Source: Parasponia andersonii | Taxonomy: Eukaryota > Streptophyta > Magnoliopsida > Rosales > Cannabaceae | Direction: 5' to 3' | NCBI GenBank assembly: GCA_002914805.1 | Contig: JXTB01000126.1 | Coordinates: 691,441 to 755,440, forward strand | Length of the DNA stretch: 64,000 bases | Shown: positions 55,378 to 64,000 of the stretch, piece after piece | How positions within the stretch are numbered: position 1 is the first letter of the stretch | Layout of the letters: each line of letters starts with the position of its first letter | Translations under genes and position numbers: made by a program | The notes under the pieces: generated by a model | What the model was told of the DNA's origin: nothing | Seen by the model: the letters and a program-made list of their open reading frames with translations, nothing else | Database searches by the model: none

Positions 55378-58300
55378 CTTCTAGAGAAGCTCCAAGCCTC
55401 CATTTCTTGATTTCTTCTTCAATATCAACACCATAGTTTGTTCTTAGTTTCTTTTCTTTATTTTCTTACGAGTTTTGCATTGTATTTTTTATGTATAGAG
55501 AGTAATATTGTTGAGAGCAAATATTTGAGAGAGGATTTAACAGAGCAAAAACCAAGTTTGGAGGAGGAGATTGACAACCTCCATAAATATCTTCAAGCTC
55601 TTCAAAGAGGGAGAATTTTAAAACTCTTTTCTGTTTGATATTTGTATTTCTTAATTCTATTGTATTGAAATATTGTTGTTCTTAATTTATATTATGAACT
55701 AAATATTTTCTATCTAATTTTACTATTTGAACCAACCTAGTAACTTGTGTTTGTTTATTTTTCTCCTCTTTTATTAATCAAATCCATTGTTGCGTTATTT
55801 GTTTTTCCTTGTACTTATTGCTTCTATTTAATTGATCACTAAATAGATTGTCGAGTAAAACCTTTATGAACTTGAAAAGGAGAATTTAGGCTTAGATATA
55901 GGTAGAATTATATCAGATTACCTAGTTTGAGGTAAGTTTGCATAAGATAAGAATATACTTATGTGACTTGTGTAACTTTTATATGAGAATAACTAATCTT
56001 AATAAATTTAGTCAATTTATGTTAGGAGTAACATATTAGCTTGTCTAGATATTTTTACTTATGTCTTGGAAAAGAGTTTGTAAATATGTTTAAATTCTCG
56101 GTTGAGAACTCTAGTGGATTAATTAATGTAAGAGGGAAATTGGAAAATTATGTGTTTAAAGAATGGTTGGGGAATTAGTAAACCTAGACATTTTTCTTAT
56201 TGCTTGCTTTCATTCATTTTGCATGATATTTAATTGTCTTTATATTATTTCTTAAAAATCTATATTTCGGTTGTTTGAATAAAGTTAGGGTTGACTAATT
56301 CTAATACTTAGCATTGAATTAATAATCAATCCTCGTAGGTTTGACACTCTTAACTCCTAAATCTATATTACTTGTGATAGTGTACACTTGTATGAGAGTG
56401 TATTAGTATAATTTATAGTTACACATTTCAACTAACTAGTTTTTGGCGCCATTACTGGGGATTGAAATACTAATTCTTATTAATATTAATACCGATCAAT
56501 TCTAGCTTTAATTCAAACTTTTCATTTATTTATTTATTTATTTTTCTTAGGTGTTTTTTTGATGGCATACTACGATTATTATAGAGGTGGAGTCATGATA
56601 GACATCGATCAATAATGACATGAATCTCTTATGGCTTTGAGCACTCAATTGAGCAAAGTGAACAAAAAATTAGAAATCATGGAGTTGATGGCTCAAGTGA
56701 GTGAATTAATCAAGAGAATTGATGCCTTTGGTGCACTAGCTTCCCAAAGAACATTTGTGAATTGTCAATTATGTAGAAGAAACCACCCAAGGGAAAGATG
56801 TCCATACAACTTGCAACTAATACACTTTGTCACTAATGACCATATGCAATAAAGTTATCCGCACTCAAACTTCTACAATCCGAGTTGGGAGGCATACCAT
56901 GATTATGCTTGATGCAACAATCAAGGCTCATCACTAAATTTCCACAACGAGTCTATGTTCATATCGAAGTTCCTTCATCAACCACCTATACAAGAAGAGA
57001 AGCCATCATTGGAGGAGGTGCTTGAGTATTATATACGAAGAATGGATACATACCTCCCCAAGCAAAAGGAAAAACCATCCATAGAAGACTTAATGATACA
57101 ACAATTGTAAAGAATTGATGTTTTTCTTTAAGAGCGAGATGCCTCAATCAAAAATCTTCAATATCAAGTAGGCCATCTTGCTACAATCATCAACCATCCT
57201 AAAGACACCCTTCATAGTAATACTAATTCAACTCCGGAGGAGCAATATTGCACTACTACAACTTGTAGTGGTTTGAATAATAATAAGTTGAGTTTTGAGC
57301 TTCAAGAAGAAGAGGAAGATAGGAAAAATGCCATTATATAAAGTGATGTAGAGCATCATGTGAATATTAACACCAAATCCTATGAAGAAAATCTAATCTC
57401 AAGGCTACCATTGATGAGAAAACTTCGAATTGAAAACTTTGGAGAGGAATTTTCCTATCTATAAGTATTAAATCAACAAATTCTACCAAGTGGACCATTA
57501 GTAACTCATTCTCACCATTTTTTCTCTCAAAATTATGGATATGAAGTGTTGCACTCTAAAATTAGGAGCCCAAAAGACCACATCCATGCATTGGGATAGT
57601 CAATTAATGATATAAAGGGAAGACCACATTTGGTCTCAACTTGTGGGTTAGCCACAAATATAAAGGCAAGTTGAAGTCTTTAATTCAAGCACTATTGGGG
57701 AGGCAATCTAAGTATTTCTTTTTATTTTAGTGTGTTGAGCAATCCAAGGAGTTGGTGCTACTTCAAGGAGATCAAGCTTCATAGCTATATGCCAACGAGA
57801 GGAGTATCCCTAAACTTATTCTTTTATTCTTTAAGTTTTCAATATTTTGCATGCTAAGTTTGGGAGATAGGGTAAGCCATGCTGAATTGTACTTATGTTA
57901 GTTTGTTTGTTATTCTGTGTTTATTTTCCTTATTGTGTGATTGTGTGTTTGAATAAGTAGAAGTATTTTATTCTTTCTTTGATGATTACCTAATTCTAAT
58001 GAAAAGAATTTTAGGTGAATTGGTGCATAACTTGTTGAAAAATGTGGACATTGGCTTAGTCTTATGGATAATTCTTGTGTTAGTTCTATTTTGATTGTGA
58101 AAATCTATATTGAGCACAATACCTTGATCTTTGATTTGTGTGTAAATCTAGAGAATGTTTATGTAAATATGACATTTTATTATCTTAAAGTGCTAGAATT
58201 TACTTGATAATCTATCGAGGCAAAATTCTAGATAGCATTTCACTAAGGAAATGATTTAGGCAATTTTTGGACCGTTTGAGCCTTTCAAGCTAACCATTGA

Positions 58301-58492
58301 TACATTCTATCCCTGGTACACCCATTTTGAGCCTTGTGAAGCCTTTTTATTTTTAACCACACACATATTAGCTTAACCTAAACTAATATCATTCAACCTT
58401 TACCACTTGAGCATATTGATTGTTCTTATTGAATCATTTTGACTTATGCTATGCTATTAGGAGGATGGGTGGAGTGATACTATAAAAAAAAT

Positions 58493-58528
<36 letters not shown>

Positions 58529-60751
58529 ACATACTTGTTCATGAAAGAAAATAAGTTTTGGGGTCTGCAACTCAACAACAACAAAAAAAAAAGAATAAGT
58601 ATTTGCTTATGTGTTGATGGAAGAGAAAGAAATTTTGATATTATTAGCATGTTACTTAGTGTGTGAAAGAATAGCTCTACATAAGTCCTAGAGTTAATGT
58701 TCTTAAGGATGAGTTGAGTTACTTTGTCCAAAACATCATACCTTCACTTAAGCGCACATTACAACATTAATGAAGATATTTTGATCCTTGGTGTTATGTT
58801 TATCTACATTAGTAGAGATAGATTTGAAAAGCAAGCTTATGGAACTTGATTGTTACCTTTGAGATTTTGTGCTTAATATATATTTGCATAAAATTATTCA
58901 AATTTCAGACAATGATAGGAGAAAGGCATACACATACACACAGAAAATCCAATTTGAAATGGGATGTGCTCATGAGTTGTTCTTAATACCTAGCCGATAT
59001 TTGCACTTTTCTTTAAGTTATATTATTATGTGAGTATTAAGAAACTAATTGAAAATTATCAGTATTGGCATAATACCTCTTGTGTGTTTATCGGTATTTT
59101 TCTTTTTCTTTTACTCAAGGATTAGTAAAATTTTAAGTTTGGGGATGTGTTAAGTCCATAAAATTGGAGTTATCTAGTTCTACTATGCCTTAAGTTTTGA
59201 TATATTCTTATTTAAATTAAGTTATTTTAAGTGTTTTTCTTGTTGTTTTGATGTTTTGCTTGTTTATGTATATAGATGAATAAAACAAAAGTATTTGACG
59301 CAGAATAAGATGAATTTGTACCTCACAAATGAGTGTTTTAGATTATTAGAATTGAAGTCCAATCCGATACATCATAGCACAATGAAAATGATGTAAATCA
59401 GAGTTCAAATGAAGAAACGACATACCTGGGAAGTTGAGGTGCCAAACCAGTAGAAAGTGGGACTGCAGCACCTAAAAGTGGTGTCGCAATGCCAACTCTC
59501 GGGTAATTCTAGCACCATGGCGCCATTTCCTGCATCCTGAGTCAAAAATTGATGGCTGAGATCAAGTTTTTGATGATCCAAGGGTCAAGATTTAACCTGC
59601 CTTAGGTTTATATGAGCCACTTTTTTAAAATCCTATCTTTGGGGTTGAAAAAGGCATGTGGTGATATAGATAAAAGAGAGATAGAGGCAGCCATAGAGGG
59701 AGAGGAAGAAGATTACAAGCTTCAAGCCTTTATTTCTTGATTTCTTCCCCAACATCAACACCATAGTTTGTTCTTAATTTCTTTTCTTTATTTTCTTGTG
59801 AGTTTTGCATTGTATTTTTCATATTTAGAGAGTGATATTATTGAAAGTAAATCTTTGAGGGAAGATTTAAGAGAGCAAAAATCAAGTTTAGAGGAGAAAA
59901 TTGACAACATCCATAAACATCTTCAAGCTCTTTAAAGAGGGAGAATTCTAAAAATTTTTCTCTTTGATATTTCTATTTCTCGATTCTATTGTATTGAAAT
60001 ATTGTTGTTCTCAATTTATATTATGAACAAATATTTCTTGTCTAGTTTTACTATATGAACCAACCTAATAATTTGTGCTTGTTTATTTCTCTCTTTTTTT
60101 ATTAATCAAATCCATTGTTGAGTTATTTGTTTTACTTTGTACTTATTGCTTCTATTTAATTGATCACTAAATAGATTGTCGAGTTAAACCTTTATGAACT
60201 TGGAAAAAGAAATTTAGGTTTGGACATAGGTAGAACAATATAAGATTACCTAGTTTAAGATAAGTTTGCATACGATAGGAATATACCTATGTGACTTGTA
60301 TAACTTTTGTGTCAGAATAATTAAACTTAATAAATCTAGTCAATTTATGTTAGGAGTAACATATTTGCTTGTCTAGATATTTTCATTTATGTCTTGAAAA
60401 AGAGTTTGTGAATACATTCGAATTCTCAGTTGACAACTCTAATAGATTAATTAATGTAAGAGGGAAATTAGGAAATTGTGTGTTTAAAGGATGGTTGGGG
60501 AATTAGTTAACCTAGACATTTTTCTTATTACTTGCTTTTATTCATTTTGTATGATAGTTTAGTTGTCTTTATATTATTTTTTTAAAAATCTATATTTCAG
60601 TTGTTTGAATAAAGTTAGGACTGACCAATTTTAATACTTAACATTGAATTAATAATCAATCCTCGTATGTTCGACACTCTTAACTCTTAAATTTATATTA
60701 CTTGTGACTGTGTACACTTACAGGGGAGTGTGTGAGTATAATTTATAGTTG
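55378..60751 (+). mobile_element. Athila-like Ty3/gypsy fossil, non-autonomous
   Basis: The right LTR is 59148 to about 60751. The left LTR is present only for its last ~1,040 bp (about 55388-56427), in direct orientation. After the left LTR comes a primer-binding site for tRNA-Asp (tggcgccattactgggga, 56444-56461), typical of the Athila/Tat branch; before the right LTR is a purine-rich aagtttggggatg (59135-59147). The 2.7-kb interior has a gag-like scrap with C-Q-L-C and H-P-R-E-R-C-P (about 56770-56810) and no recognisable protease, polymerase or integrase. It is broken in many places. LTR divergence visible by eye suggests considerable age. Confidence 0.78.
58494..58526. repeat. AG microsatellite
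   Basis: Uninterrupted ag run inside the Athila-like interior. Confidence 0.92.
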
Positions 60752-60759
60752 AACCCTCT

Positions 60760-62100
60760 AACCAACATGTTCCTCGATAGTGGCGAGAGTCTTGTCACAA
60801 CCAAATTACTCCGAAAGTCCATTGTAGTGTACGTCACACACAATATGGTCATAGAGGAATGCTTGCTGGTTGTAGAGCTGATTACCCTTAAAAATGAAGT
60901 TCTGATGGATGTGATAATCACCAATAGGTCGTGGTGTAGGTCGTGGTGCACACATTTGTCCAAAATGAAAATCGGCATCATTAGCACGAAGAATAGTCAA
61001 AAGAGAACTACGGTAGTTGAGGATGTTTGCAACCTTGTTTTGTTACCTGGAATAATGACAAAAGACAAAAGTGAAATATTAGAGGAATAGTATCCATTGG
61101 GCTTGCATCTGGCTAGAGATATCAATATGGGCTGAACTTTGTGGGTCGACCCATATTCTGAAGAAAAAATACGGTATCGGCCCCGCTCAAGCTCACATTA
61201 TATGGGTTTGGGTCGGCTCGTTACATATAGTAGGGGCTAGATTGGGCCTTAGTCATAGGCCCACAGGTCCGACTTGGCACGACACACATTAGACCTATGT
61301 TTAGTCATTCTATATATAATTTTAAATATATTTCTTAATTAAAATTTTTAAAAATCTTAGTTAAAATTTTTTATTTATATGCATTTAATGTTATTTATTT
61401 ACTAATTTTTGTTTATTTTCAATTTATTCAAATTTTAAAAGAATATGAATGAGTTTTAGGCCCATATATGATATTTTAAAGCATAGAATAATAACGAAAT
61501 TAGGCCTATATTGTGACCCCTATTCAGCCCATAGGCACAATTCACTTAGATACGACCCACTTAGGCCTGCAAAAAATATGTACTGGGCCAATGAGTCGTG
61601 TCAATTCGGCCCATATTTTAGGCAGACCAGGCGTAAGAATTGTATAAAGCCCATATGGACTCATCAAATGTGGGCCACCTCGGCCCATATTTTAGGCAGA
61701 CGAGGCGTAAGAATTGTATAAAGCCCATATGGACTCATCAAATGTGGGCCACCTCGGCCCACTTTACATCTCTACATCAGGCCAAGATTCTTATATAAAT
61801 CTTAAACTTTAGAGTTTGATGTTCTCTGTAAAAGACAAACTCATTGTGTAAAAGAAAGTGTTCCTAGTGTTTTAAAGCTCGAACCACAACAAACAACTCT
61901 TGCTTGTACATAAACTATTTTTGGCAGCCTCATTCAATTTCTCGCTAAAATACTCAAGTGGTTGTCCCTCTTGTATCAAAGCAATGCCGATACCCAACAT
62001 AGAAGTATCACACTCAACCCCAAAAACTTTGTTAAAGTCTGGAAGGGTGAGAACGGGGGCAATGCATATTTAATCATAGAAAAACTCCTATCTTGTTTGG
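60760..62100 (-). mobile_element. Ty3/gypsy polymerase fragment (chromovirus-like), interrupted
   Basis: Read leftward: reverse transcriptase/RNase H connection sequence at about 61790-62100 (G-I-x-x-x-L-I-Q-E-G-Q-P-L-like and E-K-L-N-E-A-A-K-like stretches, decayed) and the zinc-finger end of integrase at about 60760-61060 (D-A-D-F-H-F-G, G-D-Y-H-I-H-Q-N-F, F-K-G-N-Q-L, F-G-C-D-K-T-L-A-T-I-E-E). An hAT-type MITE is inserted between them. The fragment is cut on the right by the Tat-like LTR and bordered on the left by the Athila-like LTR. It is broken in several places and has no LTR of its own here. Confidence 0.72.
61114..61774. mobile_element. hAT-type MITE with 8-bp target-site duplication
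   Basis: Starts tagagatatcaatatgggc and ends (reverse complement) tagagatgtaaagtgggc, the TAGRGRT..GGGC ends usual for hAT elements. The flanks are catctggc (61106-61113) and catcaggc (61775-61782), an 8-bp duplication with one mismatch. Inside is a 74-bp tandem duplication (61607-61680 and 61681-61754). It has no transposase. Confidence 0.82.
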
Positions 62101-64000
62101 TGTTGTGCGGTCTAAAATCCAATGTTAGGTCGCATAAGTAAGGGTTAAGTTCGACATCCTCTGTGTTAGTTATGTGCGACCTCTTCTGCTTAGGTTATAT
62201 GCGACCTCCTCCGTGTAGTCGTATTACCTCTTTTGCATAAGTTATGTGCGACCTTCTCTTTATAGGTTGTGGGCGACCTCTTCCGAAAGAAAAGGGAAAC
62301 AAGTCTATGCTTCGTCAAACAGGAAACCTGTGAGGAAAGGGAAACAGAAGTCCTCTATTTATGATCAACCAGTTACTCGTTTTGAGTGGTTATCCAATTA
62401 TGTTATTACTTGAATTGTATTACCCGATTGTATAGTTACCTGTTTTCACAATTAAGAACATTAGGTTACCCTCACCTATATAAAGGAGACTCAATGTTCC
62501 AGAGAAAGGGATTAAACTTTTCTAATTTTCCAATTTTCTGACTTCGAAATTCCGACTCCCAATTTGTGAGAGATTTCTAGACGAGACATTCTAACTTTGA
62601 GTACTTGTAATTCTCCATAAAATAGTGAAAAACAGTGGACGTAAGCTCATCTTTTTTGGGGCTGAACTACTATAAAATCCTCTCTCTTTATTTGCTTTGA
62701 TTAATAACCCAACACATACAAGCCACATCTCTTCATTTTTTCTAAATTTATTGTTGATAAAACCTCCATCAACAATTAGTGCTAGAAGGAGGGCTATTCT
62801 GGCGGAAAAATTTGTAAAAATTCACTTTTTTAATAATGGCAAACACTAGAAACACTACCAGAGTCACTGGAACTAGCCAAAACCAACCTCAAAGTACTAC
62901 TGCTACATAGGTAGACCCTGCTCCGGATCAGCCTACTATGACTGTAACAGAAAACCTTTCCTAGAAACAGGATCGTATGGAGGAGACACTGGTGAACCTT
63001 TAGCAAGTCACTAACCAGATCAATGACATCCTGCGACGACTTGCTGAAGGGTAGATGGTGACCCCACTACAACACGAACGTCCCAAAGAACGTCCTGCTC
63101 AATTACCTGAGAAAGGAATACAGATCCTAGAGACGAAAAGACGCGGCCAAACAAGAACTCAGCAAGAGCGTCATGAAGATCGCATCTCCAAAGGGAAAGG
63201 CAAGGTCGCAAACTTGCCTCTAGAATCTGGTACGGAGAGTTCAAGTACGAACCGTGATCATGCACAACCTTCTCGTAAATCCACTAATAGTCAAGATCGC
63301 TTGAGTAGCGAATAAGGACGACCATCGAGAAGCATCTTCGAAAGAATCAGCAGAGAGTCGAGACAAGATCCTGCAGACCTAAGACAATATTTGGAGCGAC
63401 GACGTAGTCATAATCGATCCGTATCGCATCACAATGACCAAAGTCGGTCTCGTCGAACTATTTCACTGGATTCCTCTCACAGATCGTAGAAGACTCTACC
63501 TGACCAACCCGCCATGCATCAGGATAACGAACGAAGGCCGCCTATGCCACCAGCGAGGGATGATGCTTTCCCTCTGAACGTCGATGTTCACAATTTAAGA
63601 ATCGCGTTAGATGCACTTGCTGGTTGGGATGATGAGCTTGCTGATGGGTATCGTCAGTCACCATTCAGCGAGGAGGTTCAAGCTGCAGCCCTTCCTACTG
63701 GATTCAGACTTCCCACCATTAACACTTTCGATGGGAAAATTGATCTACAGGACCATATGGATCACTTCAATGACTTGATGGAATTACATCGTGTCAATAA
63801 TCATGCACAGTGCAGATGTTTTGCTATAACTTTCTCGGGAGCAGCAAAGAAGTGGTTCCGAGGAATCAAATCCGGCTCGATCTCATCCTGGCAACAATTA
63901 CAGACGGCGTTCTTGAGATAGTTTCAAGCTGCAAAGAATTTCACTGTTCCACTTGTTAGTTTGTCTGCGATCCGACAAGGTCCAGAGGAGACTCTACGGT
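62101..64000 (+). mobile_element. Ty3/gypsy (Tat-like) element, LTR and gag, running off the window
   Basis: The LTR is 62101-62774 (tgttg at the start, ca at the end), followed by a primer-binding-like attagtgctagaaggaggg at 62775-62793. Gag sequence starts near 62836 (M-A-N-T-R-N) and reaches a retrotransposon-gag domain at about 63514-63990: L-P-T-I-N-T-F-D-G-K, D-H-M-D-H-F-N-D, then A-A-K-K-W-F-R-G-I. The gag is broken in several places within the window; polymerase parts would lie beyond 64000. It inserted into the chromovirus-like fragment, so it is younger than that fragment. Confidence 0.82.
62122..62285 (+). repeat. Degenerate ~27-30-bp tandem repeats in the Tat-like LTR
   Basis: About five copies of a unit like gttatgtgcgacctcttctg at short spacing inside the LTR. 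Confidence 0.75.

Noticed and set aside
55438-55638. 66-codon open frame with a hydrophobic start
   Set aside because: It lies inside an LTR of the Athila-like fossil and is not maintained in the other LTR copy.

Overview
The window is nuclear DNA of a flowering plant, very probably a eudicot. It is AT-rich, its genes are split by GT..AG introns, and it is crowded with plant LTR retrotransposons, L1-type LINEs, a tRNA-derived SINE, a Mutator-like transposon and MITEs. It also carries the land-plant male-germline regulator DUO1. I cannot name the species. There are two assembly gaps: 44 Ns at 24524-24567 and one N at 46590.

Six intact host genes can be supported. They are: a KH-domain RNA-binding protein (minus strand, 5' part only, at the left edge); an intronless mTERF protein of the mTERF18/SHOT1 type (13453-15186); a DUF1639 protein (two exons, 22998-23948); a 117-residue membrane protein (two exons, 40700-41621); DUO1, an R2R3 MYB (three exons, 42520-43956); and a histidine-phosphatase-superfamily (phosphoglycerate-mutase-like) gene running tail-to-tail with DUO1 (three exons, minus strand, 44668-45675). 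As I remember the Arabidopsis map, mTERF18, a DUF1639 gene, phosphoglycerate-mutase-like genes and DUO1 sit together at At3g60400-At3g60460, so this looks like a conserved block stretched by transposons.

The DUO1 promoter carries, within 47 bp, three matches to DNGTGGV followed by two tandem YAACYGY motifs. That is the composition published for the ROD1 male-germline module. Exon 1 also keeps the miR159 complementary site. A direct segmental duplication places a broken copy of the DUO1 3' end and of the whole phosphatase gene at 27540-31944. This phosphatase copy has lost the catalytic RHG motif and its first splice donor, and a non-autonomous LTR element sits in its second intron.

Layout: 1-682 KH gene; 751-5235 a 2-kb tandem duplication; 5590-6850 an internally deleted LINE; 7760-13026 a Ty1/copia element with a target-site duplication, ending 426 bp before the mTERF start; 15187-22500 intergenic DNA with MITEs, tandem repeats, a gypsy-like LTR remnant and a SINE with 17-bp target-site duplications; 22998-23948 DUF1639 gene; 26577-27097 a MITE; 27540-31944 the pseudogene block; 32090-40690 AT-rich repeats, a LINE scrap and a truncated MULE; 40700-45675 the DUO1 gene cluster; 45676-52600 intergenic DNA with several foldback elements; 53463-64000 a nest of Ty3/gypsy fossils (Tat-like, Athila-like, chromovirus-like) with an hAT-type MITE inserted.

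I found no unknown multi-gene system. The most informative signals are the DUO1 regulatory module, the duplicated and decayed DUO1-phosphatase block, and the well-delimited transposon structures.
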